In this document: in pieces, positions 1 to 12,226 of the stretch
How positions within the stretch are numbered: position 1 is the stretch's first letter
Layout: every line of letters starts with the position of its first letter
From: Epiperipatus broadwayi
Taxonomy: Eukaryota > Onychophora > Udeonychophora > Euonychophora > Peripatidae
Assembly (NCBI GenBank): GCA_028023455.1
Contig: JAQFVV010012395.1
Coordinates: 2,788,001-2,852,000, forward strand
DNA length: 64,000 nucleotides
Direction: 5' to 3'
The notes under the pieces: model-generated
The model's input: only the letters and a program-made list of their open reading frames with translations
What the model was told of the DNA's origin: nothing
The model's database searches: none
Program-made: the position numbers and the translations under genes

Positions 1-373
1 TACTAACAATAATATGATCGTATAGTTTGCCGTTGATTTCATTGCGAGTTGAAATCCTATGCATATTGACAAAATTTGTATTGTCGCTAGAATTTAAGAT
101 GAGAGTGTGAGCATTGTCATCTTTTTCAAGTGTTTATTTGTTGATGTTTATGATTTTCTGTATTTCCCAACTGAAAGATTTTTGCGTACTAGTAATTTTC
201 AGCGTATTATTGATATTTGTCAAAATTTTTTTTTTTTGCTAATTTTGGTTTTTTTTGGGGTCAAAAAAAAACAAAATAAAATTTCTCAATCTCTCTGGCA
301 GACGATTGGAGTTGTTTGCAGAAAAATACCCTTTCTGTCATGACTCGGACGAGAGTTGAAAAAGAATAACAAA

Positions 374-484
374 ATGTCTACCATGTTATTACATTTGTGG
401 GATGACCCAAACAGAGAAAGTGAGGCACTTGCATTTTTGCAAGCCCAAAACATCCTGCCATTCATTACAGTTGATTTAGTTTAG
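374..484 (+). pseudogene. Merlin-type transposase, N-terminal remnant
   Basis: A short open frame from an ATG at 374 reads MSTMLLHLWDDPNRESEAL and then FLQAQNILP. A leucine/tryptophan-rich start followed by a FLQ segment resembles the N-terminus of Merlin (IS1016/ISXO2-like) transposases. Directly after it the sequence joins, at about 465, a segment that in the neighbouring copy lies downstream of the transposase C-terminus. This therefore looks like an internal-deletion derivative with the catalytic core removed. The assignment rests partly on the clearer Merlin C-terminus at 940-1220. Confidence 0.5.
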
Positions 485-907
485 TCATATGTGGTTAATA
501 AATTTATTTTCTGGAAAGAATTTGTGTTTTGTTTGCGATTATTTTTATCTGTAAATCATGTAATTAACACCCAGAATGACAGTGTTAAAAAGGGGCGGAG
601 TAGTTTGTTGGACATCTCTTGATTGATTGATTTTTTTTTAAAAAAAAAAAACTTCTTCTTTTGACATACCTATTCGTTCCGTTTAGAAGCAAAAAGAGGT
701 TTTTTGTTGTTGTTTTAAATCAATAAACAGCACGTTAAGTAGATTTTAAAAATGAACCTGAGCTAATATTTGTTGTTAAAAAAGAATAAAAATACCGATG
801 TTTTATTTGTTATGAAAAAAACAAAACAAAAAATCTTTAACAAAGTTGTACAATTCTTAAAAAATATAAATAAATAAATCCACAGAATGTAACGAAACTG
901 GTTGACA
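465..907 (+). repeat. Merlin 3'-flank repeat, copy 1
   Basis: This segment is a clear copy of 1273-1716, starting at TTACAG-TTGATTTAG and ending near a shared CACAGAATGTAAC. It contains the motif GGCGGAGTAGTTTGTTGGAC at about 595, which recurs near 1405 and 2083. The order (transposase fragment, then this segment) is the same in both copies, so it is probably non-coding Merlin sequence duplicated with the element. Confidence 0.75.
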
Positions 908-939
908 CGTTTTATTTGTTATTATTAAAAAATCAAAAC

Positions 940-1222
940 CCTGTTTTATTTGTTATCCAGTCCAGATCTACCATCTACTCCGACTGTTGGAAGGGTTATA
1001 GGACTACTGATCTTAAGGCGGCAGGCTTTACACATGTCACTGTTAACCATCGTTACAATTTCGTGGCTCCACAACAGGAGTTCACACTCAGACCATCGAG
1101 AGGTTTTAGGGTCTACTTAAGTGGCAGAATAGGGAACACCGCGGCATAGCATGCCAGTACCTCCAAAATTATGTAGCTGAGTTCATTTGGAGGTGTCTTC
1201 ACAAAGACAAGGACATTTGACC
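940..1222 (+). pseudogene. Merlin-type (ISXO2-like) transposase, C-terminal catalytic remnant
   Basis: The frame starting near 955 reads STIYSDCWKGY and later FTHVTVNHRYNFV, which are the second catalytic Asp block and the following His/Asn block of the ISXO2-like DDE domain found in Merlin transposons. The block with the final catalytic Glu (HTQTIER) follows at about 1085 but in another frame, and later segments (QYLQNYVAE, WRCLHKDKD) are broken by stops, so at least one frameshift and several stop codons disable it. The N-terminal half is missing. Transposition function is lost; the family call is fairly secure from the motif order. Confidence 0.75.
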
Positions 1223-1272
1223 ATATACCCTCAGTAACAAGTTGTATGACTTTTAAAATGTTGGAACATTTG

Positions 1273-1716
1273 TTACAGTTGATTTAGTTTAGTCATATAT
1301 GGTTAATAAATTTATTTTCTGGAAAGAATTTGTGTTTTGTTTGCGATTATTTTTATCTGTAAATCATGTAATTAACACCTAGAATGATAGTGTTAAAATG
1401 GGGTGGCGAAGTTTGTTGGACATCTTTTGATTGATTGTTTTTTTTTTATTTTTTGTGTAAAAAAAAATACGTCTTCTTTTGACATATCTATTCGTCTCGT
1501 TTAGAAGCAAAATATGTTTTTTGTTGTTGTTCTAAATCAATAAACAGCACATTAAATATATTTTAAAAATGAACCCGACCTAATTTTTGTTGTTAAAAAA
1601 GAAAAAAAAATACCGACATTTTATTTGTTATGAAAACAAAAAATCTTTAACAAACTTGTACGACTCTTAAAAAAGATAAATAAATAAATCCACAGAATGT
1701 AACAAAACTGGTTAAC
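1273..1716 (+). repeat. Merlin 3'-flank repeat, copy 2
   Basis: Second copy of the 465-907 segment, about 808 bp further on, with scattered substitutions and length changes in A/T runs. It follows the C-terminal Merlin remnant directly. Confidence 0.75.
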
Positions 1717-2236
1717 ATACATATTTTTTTTTGTTAAAAAAAATATACAGCGATTGACTTTTTGGTTTTTGTTTTTGACGTTTTATTTGTTATTATTAAA
1801 AAAAAAAAAAAAATCAAAACCCGCTGCCAAAATAAAAACCCATATTTATAAATCTAAGAGAAAAAAGAAGTCCCGTTTTATTTATTATTATTAAAAAGAC
1901 AAAAAAAGCAATATTTGTTATAATTAAAAAAAAACAAAATAATCAAAATCCCGTTTTATTTGTTATTATTAAAAAAACAAAAAAAATCAAAACATGCTGC
2001 CCAAAAAAACCCCCGTATTTATAAATGTAAGATAAAATACCAAACAATTCTTTTTGTTTATACGCAAATACGGACATCTGAGGCGGAGTTTGTCGGACAG
2101 GTTTGAATTTTTTTTGCTAAACCAATCAATAGCAACCCTCCACATTTTTAACAAATTCAAAAAGAAAGTGTCGATTCTAATTTTAAATAACAAAAAAAAA
2201 AGAAAGTCGTATGTAAAGCAAATTGTGTATATTTGA
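1717..2236 (+). repeat. AT-rich degenerate repeats, probable Merlin debris
   Basis: Several imperfect repeats of a TTTTATTTGTTATTATTAAA-type motif (about 1780, 1872, 1955) alternate with A-runs. Near 2083 a third relative of the GGCGGAGTTTGT motif appears. The small open frames here are low in complexity and not credible genes. Confidence 0.5.
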
Positions 2237-4827
2237 GATATTCCAAAAAAAAGTTAAAACTGTCCCTTATACTTTGAAATGTATCGAATCCAAAACAAAA
2301 AAAAGATGTCTGTAAAAAAGAAACAGTAGATTTAGAATGGAAATCCCCCCCCCCCCAATAAAGGCGTATGTCAAAAATTATGTACTTTTGAGATCCAAAA
2401 AAAAGGTCAATGTGTCCATTATAGTTATTAAATTTATCAAATGAAAACCAAAAAAATTATGTCCAAAACAAACAACAACAATATATTAAAAAGAAAAAAT
2501 TACAGCCGTATGTCAAAATACGATCTATTAGATAAAAAAAAATTTAGCGGCCCGGTAATGTTATATCGCTCTGTTTTTAACTAGAAACAGCGCCACCAAA
2601 GGCTGCCCAGTTAATAGTTTTCAAATACCAAAAAGTAATATAGTACAAAATAATGTAGCTTTTTTGTTATCAGAAACCAAAAAAATATACTTAAAATTAT
2701 TATAAGTGAAAGAATGTATGATGGAATATGTGTTTAAATGCTGCATAACTTTTAAAACAACACAATAAAGATAATTAAAGTATACTAGTAAAAAGTGATA
2801 CATTTCAAAAGGCAAAAGAAAAAAAAAGATAAGATTAAACATTTTGGTTTAAATTAATAAAAAAAAAGAAGAGAGAATTAATATTTTTATTTTAATTTTA
2901 AAGTTGATTTTGTGTGGGTGGAGATAATAGAATAAAAAAGTAAATCATAGTTAGGTAGATATGATGTAACTTTTGCTCTAAGATAATAAATTAATTAATT
3001 AGATAATCACAATATATAAAATATTTTTTAAAATTAAATATAGTTAAGGTATCAAAGATTTCAAAAACAAAAGAGGTCATTTAGAGTATATATAAGTATG
3101 AGTTTCTTCAGAAACTCTCTACTCTTTACTAATTGTTGAAAATGAAGACTAAAGAAGTCATCATCATTAATGGCTAAAAAATAGGAAGCCACTGGATACC
3201 TGAAGATTGTCTTGGATTAACTATTTATTAACTTTTTTGTGCTATTTTAAAGAAGCTCCAATTCATAATGCAACTGGAAAAATATGATGATGAACCACTG
3301 TAAGCCAGAGAAAGAAAAATTTAATCCTATAAAGGAAGCAGCTTTGTCTTTAAAAAAATACATGTCCATGTCTTTGAGGGAAACTACAGCATGAACTATG
3401 AAGCTTCACAATAAGCTGCTGAAAGAATTTCTCTACAGAAATGTTTAAACATGGTTATATATATTGTAGTCTTTCATAGTTAACTATAAATATAAAGTAT
3501 TATAATAATATACAGGTTGGGAAAGGGTTAATTGCATTCCCTTATTGATTGAATATGTCAAGTACTGACTTTCTTAAATATTTGTATATCTCTCTATTAA
3601 AATAAAATAAAAAGTTAATACAAATAATTTATAATTGTAAAATAAAAAGAAATTAAAATGGACTCAAATATCACTTATTGCAATAGAAAACAAATCAGAA
3701 TTGTTAGAATTAAAAAGGTTGTCAAATTATTAAAATTAATTAAAACATGGTTTATTTTGAAACAAATTGAAATTTATAAAAGGGTAATATTTTTCTCTCC
3801 GTTTTCTTTTTCTCACTTTTCTTGATTTTAATTGTGAAAAAAAAAAAAAAAAAAAACTTATTTATCAAGAAACACATAATTAAAGATGCTTTAAAATACC
3901 CTAAAAAAAAAGAAAAAAAAAGATGAATTAAAATAGATAAAATGATTTTGGAAGGAAACAGCTTTTGAATGCAGTGATAATTGTCTATAAAAGGGCTGTG
4001 ATAATCAATTAGAGAACAAAACATATATTATTCATTATCTGGTATTTTATTTGGAAAAGAAAATATAATTCTAATTTTATGTAAGAAAGATATGAGATTC
4101 ATTTTCCACACATCCATAAATCAATTCATGAAAAGCATGATAAATATGTAGGGTATAACTTCAATACTTAACAAAGAAAATTATTTAAAATTATCGATAA
4201 ATATAAACTTGTTTGATTTTAATGAAATCAGTTGATTATAATTTATAAAGCAGAAGAACGGGCCTTTATTTGAAATAAGAAATAAAACAGTACTAATGCA
4301 TTGCGAGCAGCAAAACGAATATGAAATAAAATGGTTTGTTGGTGATTTGAGAAGTATAAAGGGCAGCTTGTATTTAACAAGTCCTTTCTGCCCTACGAAT
4401 GATCCATGGAACATGGGGAAAGCCAGGTCGGGACACAGCTGCAAAACTTGGGTGTTCCAATACAGCAACGAGCGAGGAAGGAAGTGATTTTTTCCTATAT
4501 ATTTAACAAAATATCAATAATATCACTGAAATGACAAATCCAAGAAGCAGGAGAATGGCTCACTTTAGCAACGTTCTGAATGGTGATGATACAATGATCA
4601 TCATATTTGATTAATAAAGCCCAAATTATATAATAGATGCCTAACATAATGACCTGATCATATCAGATTAAAATCAAACTTACTCGGAGCAAATGTGCTT
4701 AAATGCAATTATATAATCATAATACTAATACGCTTTATATTATGCCCTTCCTGAACTCAATTATAAAATACGAGATTTAAATTAGAATATATTTATTTTA
4801 TTTTCCTTATTAACCTTTCATAAAACA
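2237..4827. other. AT-rich non-coding stretch
   Basis: No gene recognised. It contains homopolymer runs (C-run near 2347, A-run near 3838) and short AT-rich frames. At 3074-3140 a TATATAAG sequence precedes a short ATG frame that stops after about a dozen codons; nothing links it to a known family. Confidence 0.6.
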
Positions 4828-4831
4828 TTAA

Positions 4832-5792
4832 CCCTTTCTTAGCCTGAAACGCGAAATCGCGGTTGTCACCTTTAGATTGCTCTAACTCAGCCAATTTTTT
4901 AGTTACATTGATGAAAAAAATACCCGTATTAAAGCTTAGAGCAAGGCCTATAAGATGCTGCCCTCTTCTGAATTATTTTACAAGTAAAAAATCAATACTA
5001 GGAGGGTTTTAAGTTGAACAAAAGAAGAAGGCCAGTTTTGATTGGTTGGATAATCTATTCTCAATCTATTCTCAATTCTTATTGGTTGATGATTCCATTA
5101 AATATTTTTTCACCGCTAAAATGAAAATATATGTTTTGGAGTGTTTTTTTTATTGTGTTTCGTACATATTATAAATAATTTTCATAAAATCTGATAAAAA
5201 TAAAGTTATTTTACAAAAGTAGTAAGGTTTTATTAAAAAATTGCATACTTTACACGATTGTAAATTGAAAAAGAAACCAGCCATAGCAACAATTTTGACA
5301 TCTTGTTAAGAGTTGAGATTGCTCCAAGCTGTTTATTTGATTTTCAAACAAAGATTAATGTTTTAGATTTTTTTTCTGGCATTATAATGTATTTTTGGTG
5401 TATTTTTTTAATAATATGCTGAAAGTATAATTATTTTGAGAAAGACGTTAAGATTTTTCCTAAAAAATTCTTAAAAAATTCGTAACGTGAAATCTGGGAG
5501 GGATTTAAATGACATTTACAATGCTTCTAATTTGCTCATAATGTTTTTGATTTTTCCACTTTTGAATATTTCTATAAAATACAAATAAAAATATATTTTT
5601 GAAATAACTTTCGTTTACTTTCCTAACATTACAAATAATTAATATATTTTTTGAAAACAAAACTAAAATTAATATATATTAAAAGATGAAAATATTTGTA
5701 TCAAAGAGTTTGTCACTTGACCAATTAAAACCAATTAAAAGTTTCAGAGTTTTACTTCACTTGACCAATAATGAAAGTGATCCATGAAAGTG
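4832..5792. mobile_element. piggyBac-like MITE, copy A
   Basis: A 961-bp non-coding element flanked by TTAA on both sides (4828-4831 and 5793-5796). The left end begins CCCTTTC and the right end finishes GAAAGTG, giving a short imperfect terminal inverted repeat. TTAA target duplication with C-rich short inverted termini is characteristic of piggyBac-type elements. No transposase frame is present, so it would be non-autonomous. A full-length relative lies inverted at 28229-29192. Confidence 0.7.
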
Positions 5793-5796
5793 TTAA

Positions 5797-7276
5797 TAAA
5801 TGCGATCAATATGAAAATAATCTTTTGTAAATTAAATAAATGGTCAAAAGCAGAGTGGCTATAAATTAAGCTAATAGCAAATATTTCTTAGCAAAATAAT
5901 ATCAAACAACTAAATAATTATTCCAACCCGATAATTAGTAGAACCATTATTAATTTAGTTCTAACAGGAAAACCATTAGGCTATAACATTAATATAATAC
6001 TATTTTCTTAGGGTAAGTTTAAACGAAAGATATTATCGAGTTGAAAGGTTTATTGGCATATAATATCGCAAATATATAATATTAACAAAACGAACAAGAA
6101 TTAATTAAAATGAACCGCCATAAAAAGAGAAAGAAATTTATTAAGGTATTAGTTTAAGACTAGAGATGTAATGAAATAGAGAATTACTGTAACAAAACTT
6201 TAAAGCATTTTAACATGAGTGAAAAACTTAAGGCAATAGTTACTTTTAAATATGAGTTGAAATATAGTTCATGAGCAGACAGAAAGTTGCGGTTTAAAAG
6301 TAAAAAGGTTACCAGTTCTTCCATGGATTGCTCATTGATTCATAATGACAGTCCCATTGGATTTAGGAGACAATGTAGGTGCACACTTGATTTACATAGA
6401 ATTCATTTATAGATTAGTTTCCCTTTGGAGTTTAGGCAGCTTACGATTGGTATTGAAATGTTCTAATTTAGCAGCAACATTTTGAATATTTGTTGGAGAG
6501 CTCCGGGATCCAACAATCAGATTCCCACAGTTAGCTGCATACCATGCTGAAAATACTATTAAAATTCAAAATTAAAATGGACATAGTTTCCGGTGACAAC
6601 TCTTCTTAAATTAATAGTAATGGCTCCTTATAAAAACTTTTTCAGGGTATTTATACCCTTTCCTACGGTTTCCTGCCCATTCTGATTTTGATGCCTTAAG
6701 GCTAAAGCTTTTACATGATTACAAACCAAAGTTTTCTCTAATTGATTTCCGATCTGTTCCTCCGATAAGACGTGCAAATCCATTAACTTTGGATTTTAAT
6801 TTAGTGCCATCCTTAAAGTTTTAACATATCATTTTAACTAATTAATAAAAGATTTCATATTGTCTTTAGGAAACGATGATCTGAAGGCTTATCGGAAGAA
6901 TGTAACTTTTAATCATATAAATTTGAACAAAATGGTAAAGTATGAAATAAAACATTCCGATATAATAAAACTTTATAACGAATATATATTTAACTATTTA
7001 CAAATATGTACGTACAATCCACGTAATTAAAATATATATATTTTTATGAATATTTTATCATGAGGTAATTAATAACATTAACAAATTTAAATGTAATATA
7101 ATTAGCTTCAATAAATACTTAAATAATAACCTCAGTTTTAACTAAAAATAACATGTATTGCAGATCGTATTAAGTCTCATTACATTCAGAAATATTCACT
7201 GTTAGTGACAGGGTTTGAATTAGGTTAAAGGTGGGATTGCATGAAGCTCGGATCGAATTTAGATTCGACCACTTCA
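5797..7276. other. AT-rich non-coding stretch
   Basis: No gene, RNA or named repeat recognised; short interrupted frames only. Confidence 0.6.
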
Positions 7277-8849
7277 ATATCTGCAATAAGAAAAAAAGAT
7301 GGAATTATTACTGAAAAGAGAGATGACATCATGAAATGCGTAGACGACTTCTATCAAGAAATATATAGTAATAAAGAACAAGTACTTCCTATATCTATTA
7401 TATCTTCTGAATTGCCTAGAATTTTAAAGAACTGAGACATGCAATTAAATTTATGAAGAAAGGAAAGGCTCCAGGTAATGATGGAATTATAATTGATGTA
7501 TTAAAAGAAGCCGTTGAAGAAATAGAAATTTTTTTATCAAAGTTATATACCAAATGTTTTAATGATAAAGATTTATCAGATGATTGGAAGAATGCAGGAT
7601 TAATATTAATATTTAAAAAAGGTGAAGATATTAGAAATTACAGACCTATCAGCCTTTTATCAGTTTTATACAAAATTTTTACCAAGATAATTACAACTTG
7701 TTTACAGACAACATTGGATTTCTATCAATCAAGAGAACAAGCTGGATTTAAAAGTGGTTTTAGTACAGTAGATCATATCCAGGTATTGAGAGAAGTTATA
7801 GAAAGGACAAATGAATATGAGTTGCCGTTATGCTTTGGATTTGTAGATTATGAAAAGGCATTTGATTCTATAAGCATTTTTTCAGTGATTAAAGCATTGG
7901 ATCATCAAGGTATAGATCCAGGATATTGTCATATTTTAAAGAATATTTATAAAAATGCAACAGTAACAATTAGATTACATAATGATACTAGGAACGTCAA
8001 CATTGAGAAGGATATAAGACAGGGTAACTCCATATCTCCACAACTTTTTACAGCAGTGCTGCAAGAAGTGTTTTGTGGATTAAAATGGGAAGCCAAAGGA
8101 GTGAAAGTAAGTGGAGATTATTTAAGTCATTTACGTTTTGCATACAATGTAGTTGTTTTACAAATAATGCTTTAGAGCTGCAGGAAATGTTGCAGGAGTT
8201 ATCGATGAAAGTAGGACTAAAGATAAATGTTAAGAAGACTATAAGTAATGTTCATTGGATTTTCTCAAAATATGAAAATAAATTTTGATTATGTTGAGTT
8301 AGAAGAATTTAACAGCTACAAATACCTTGGTCAGATTATTAATACAGATGGAAACATAATGGATGAAATTAATCATAGAATTAAACTTGGTTGGGTAGAA
8401 ATAACTTGATACTAAAAGGAAATATGCCTATATGTTTGAAAAGGAAGGTTTTTAATAAATGTGTTTTACCAGTTTTTACTTATGGATCTGAGACTTGGAC
8501 ACTTAATAGAAGAGCAATATAGAGACTTCACATCACTCAAAGAAGTATGGAGAGATTCATATTAGGAGTAACAAGAAGGGATAGAAAATGCAATATATGG
8601 ATAAGAAGGCAAACAGGTGTTACTGATGTCATAGAAAAAATTAAAAGACTGAAGTGGAGTTAGCCTGGGCATATTGTTAAAAGAGATGTTAATAGATGGA
8701 CAATTGAAATTTTAAACTGGGTTCTAAGAAAGAGACCACATGTGCAGGGGTGATGTGGAGAAGAGAAGCTAAAGATCAGAGAAGATGGATTGAACTTGGA
8801 GAGACCTTCATCCTGCAGTGGATTGATTAATTGTTGTTGATGATGATGA
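7277..8849 (+). pseudogene. RTE/BovB-type LINE, 5'-truncated reverse transcriptase, copy 1
   Basis: This copy is homologous to 10587-12226 but starts abruptly inside the linker before the RT, the usual 5' truncation of a LINE. Recognisable RT blocks are KKGKAPGNDGI, DWKNAG, NYRPISLLSVLYKIFTKII, QAGFKSGFS and FGFVDYEKAFDS. The catalytic block that reads FADDVV in copy 2 is FAYNVV here, so both Asp residues are lost, and a stop follows shortly after. Further frameshifts break the thumb and C-terminal region. The 3' end is a short TGATGATGA tail at 8838-8849, typical of RTE elements. It cannot encode an active protein. Confidence 0.88.
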
Positions 8850-9380
8850 CTTTTGTTTTGATCTCTGAATAAGTATATTTTGCAATTAACTGTATATTCT
8901 ATTTAAAACTATATATATATTATAATGGGGCTGCAGAAAGGAGTTTGCTATTAACTGAAAAGAGACCCTTTGATTCCTCTTGGAGGCCTTAAAAAAACCG
9001 AGCAGGGAAAATTCCTAATGTCCACTCCATACGTTCTTGTCGTTGCAGCTGTTATTACTATGTGATTATTCATATAGTATACGAACATGGATGGGCTGCT
9101 CACCAACACACATTAGCCAGCGTGGTGAGTTTATTGGCTTTTTACCTCTGAGTTTAAGATCAAGAAACACCATGGTCTTTCTTATCAGTGCCTGATAAGG
9201 CAGAATGAATATTTGTGTAAATGATAAATATTTTTCCAATACATATATACAATTATGACAGACAAAAATAAAGCATAGCCCTTATTCTCAGGAGGTTGTA
9301 AAGTCACCAACCAAGGCAGCGGTTGTTGGCCGAAGGCGGAGAGTGCTAAGAATCCTCTGATTGCGGACCCAGGCTGCCAT
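8850..9380 (+). other. Spacer, possibly including RTE 5' leader
   Basis: No open frame of interest. The last 100 bases or so, less AT-rich than the surroundings, run directly into the endonuclease start of the next LINE and may be its 5' leader; no homologous copy is available in the window to fix the boundary. Confidence 0.4.
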
Positions 9381-10616
9381 TTGATGATGACTTTTTATTT
9401 AGGTACTTACAACTGCAGATCACTTTCAAGTGAAGGAAGATTGCAAGAATTAGAAGAAGAACTCTCTTATATTAAATGGGATATTATTGGACTTTGTGAA
9501 GTTAGAAGAAAAGGTGAAGAGACAATTGATTTAAAAAGTGGGCATATACTCTATTATAAAGGCACAAATATTGGAAATACAAGTGGAGTAGGATTCATTA
9601 TAAATAAAAAGTGGAAGAACAATATTGTGGAGATTGATGTTGTATCAGATAGAGTGGCAAGATTAGATATACAATTTAATAGCAGATATCAAATGCAGAT
9701 AATTCAGGTTAATGCCCCAACAAGTTCTCATAGTGATGAAGTAGTAGAAGATTTTTATATGGATGTACAAAAGGCTTTTGATCAGAGTAAACAACATTTT
9801 AAAATCGTTATGGGAGACTTTAATGCTAGAATTGGTAAACAAATGAAAGATGAAAGTGCTGTAGGTAATTTTGGTTATGGTAATAGAAATGAGAGAGGAC
9901 ATAGACTTGTGGAGTTTGCAGAAAAAGAAAAACTTTATATTATGAATTCTTTTTTTGAGAAAAATGTTAAAAGGAAATGGACATGGAAGCATCCAAATGA
10001 AGGTACAGCAGAATTGGATTATATTTTGACTAATAGGAAATACATATTTCAAGATTGTAATGTTCTTAATAAATTTAACACAGGAAGTGATCATCGATTA
10101 GTAAGGTGTAAGATAAGTATTAATGTGAAACTAGAGAGACAAAAATTATTAAGAAAAACAATATTTACAGTTGATATTCCTAATCTTCAGAAACATTCTA
10201 ATGAATTTAAATTAGAACTTACAAATCGGTTTCAAGTATTAGTAGATTTTAAGCATGATTCAGATATGAATGTAATTAATATGAAAATAACTGATACACT
10301 TTTAAAAACTGCAACAAAGATAGCTGGTAGAAAAAAGCAGCAATTGACCAATAAAATTTCTACTGAGACTAGAGAATTTATGAAGAAAAGAAGGAATATG
10401 AAGATATACAAAAATGATGCATTAAAAAGAATTGAATATCTCGAATTTTGTAAAATAGTGCGGAAAAGAGTTGAAAATGATATAAGAAAGTATAATTGTG
10501 AACTAGCAAGGAAAGCTGTAGAAGAAAATAAAAGTCTTAAGAATGTAAAACAACATTTTGGTATTGGTAGGAAATTTATATCTGCAATAAGAAAAAAAAG
10601 ATGGAATTGTTACTAA
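9381..10616 (+). pseudogene. RTE LINE endonuclease domain
   Basis: A 411-residue open frame. Residues 8-260 or so form an exonuclease-endonuclease-phosphatase fold: YNCRSLSS at the start, GLCEVRRKG carrying the metal-binding Glu, the GDFNARIG block and the terminal SDHRLVR block with its Asp-His pair are all present, so the nuclease active site looks intact. In a live element it nicks the target to prime reverse transcription. The remaining 150 residues are a basic linker. The frame should continue into the RT but leaves it at about 10590, where an A-run appears to be one base longer than in copy 1. Another in-frame stop follows at about 10657. Confidence 0.9.
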
Positions 10617-10713
10617 TAAGAGAGATGATGACATGAAATTGGTAGAAGATTTTTATTAAGAATTATATAGTAATAAAGAACAAGTACCTCTTATATCTAT
10701 TACATCTTCCGAA

Positions 10714-11964
10714 TTGCCCAGAATTTTAAATGAAGAAGTGAGACACACTATTAAATGTATGAAGAAGGGAAACGCTCCAGGTAATGATGGAATTATAATT
10801 GATATATTAAAAGAAGCAGGTGAAGAAATAGAAAATTTTTTAGCAAAGTTATATACCAAATGTCTAAATGATAAAGATGTACCGGATGATTGGAAGAATG
10901 CAGTAATAATATTAATATTTAAAAAAGGTGATAAAGAAGATTTTAGAAATTACAGACCTATCAGCCTTTTATCAGTTTTATATAAAATTTTTACCAAGAT
11001 AATTACAACTCGTCTACAGAGAACATTGGATTTCCACCAACCAAGAGAACAAGCTGGATTTAAAAGTGGTTTTAGTATAGTAGATCATATCCAGGTGTTG
11101 AGAGAAGTTATAGAAAGGACAAATAAATATGAGTTGTCATTAGGTTTTGGATTTGTAGATTATGAAAAGGCATTTGATTCTATAAACATTTCTTCAGTGA
11201 TTAAAGCATTGGATCATCAAGGTATAGATCCAGGATATTGTCATATTTTGAAGAATATTTATAAAAATGCAACAGCAACAATTAGATTACATAATGATAC
11301 TGGGAAAGTGAACATTGAGAAAGGTGTAAGACAAGGTGACTCCATATCTCCAAAACTTTTTACAGCAGTGCTGCAAGAAGTATTTTGTGGATTAAAATGG
11401 GAAACTAAAGGAGTGAAAGTAAATGGAAATTATTTAAGTCATTTAGATTTCGCAGATGATGTAGTTGTTTTTGCAAATAATGCTTCAGAGCTGCAGGATA
11501 TGTTGCAGGAATTATCAGATGAAAGTAGGAAAGTAGGACTAAAGATAAATGTTAAAAAGACTAAAGTAATGTTTAATCGATTTGCTCAAAATATGAAAAT
11601 AAAGATTGATTATGATGAATTAGAAGAAGTTAACAGTTACAAATACCTTGGTCAGATTATTAATACAGATGGAAACATAATGGAAGAAATTAATCATAAA
11701 ATTAAACTTGGTTGGAGTGCTTTTGGTAGAAATAACTTGATACTAAAAGGAAATATGCCTATGTGTTTGAAAAGGAAGGTTTTTAACAAATGTGTTTTAC
11801 CAGTTCTTACATATGGATCTGAGACTTGGACACTTAATACAAGATCAATACAGAGACTTCAAACCACTCAAACAAGTATGGAGAGAAGTATGTTGGGAAT
11901 AACAAGAAGAGATCGAAAACAATGTATGGGTAAGAGAACAAACAGGTGTTACCGACCTCATTGA
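10714..11964 (+). pseudogene. RTE LINE reverse transcriptase domain
   Basis: A 416-residue frame holding the RT fingers, palm and thumb. Blocks in order: KKGNAPGNDGI, NYRPISLLSVLYKIFTKII, EQAGFKSGFS, FGFVDYEKAFDS (first catalytic Asp), KGVRQGDSISPKLF, and LDFADDVVVFA near 11450 with the catalytic Asp pair intact. CVLPVLTYGSETW marks the end of the thumb. The ATG at 10714 is not a true start; the domain continues the endonuclease frame across the damage at 10590-10660. The frame drifts out near 11930 and ends at 11964 after a probable single-base indel. Confidence 0.92.
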
Positions 11965-11982
11965 AAAAATTAAAAGATTGAA

Positions 11983-12210
11983 GTGGAGTTGGCTGGTCAT
12001 ATTGCTAGAAGAGATGATAATAGATGGACAATTGAAATTTTAAACTGGATTCCAAGCGATTGTAAAAGACCCAGAAAGAGACCACATGTGAGATGGATGG
12101 ATGAAATAAGAAAGTGTGCAGGGGTGATGTGGAGAAGAGAAGCTGAAGATCGGAGAAGATGGATTAAACTTGGAGAGACCTTCATCCTGCAGTGGATTGA
12201 TAATGGTTGA
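11983..12210 (+). pseudogene. RTE LINE C-terminal region
   Basis: A 75-residue frame reading AGHIARRDDNRWT, GRP-like basic patch PRKRPHVRWMDEI and ending RRRWIKLGETFILQWID. This is the usual conserved tail of RTE polyproteins after the RT thumb, here separated from it by a frameshift. The stop lies immediately before the GAT-rich 3' tail. Confidence 0.85.
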
Positions 12211-12226
12211 TAATGATGATGATGAT

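Larger units (their letters stand above)
9381..12226 (+). mobile_element. RTE/BovB-type LINE, near full-length, copy 2
   Basis: A LINE with the order endonuclease, reverse transcriptase, short C-terminal region, ending in a (GAT)n tail at 12211-12226. This single-ORF layout with an apurinic-type endonuclease and a microsatellite-like tail fits the RTE clade. The reading frame is interrupted at three places (about 10590-10660 and about 11930), so it is a recent but dead copy. The 5' limit is uncertain; sequence from about 9285 may belong to it. Confidence 0.88.
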
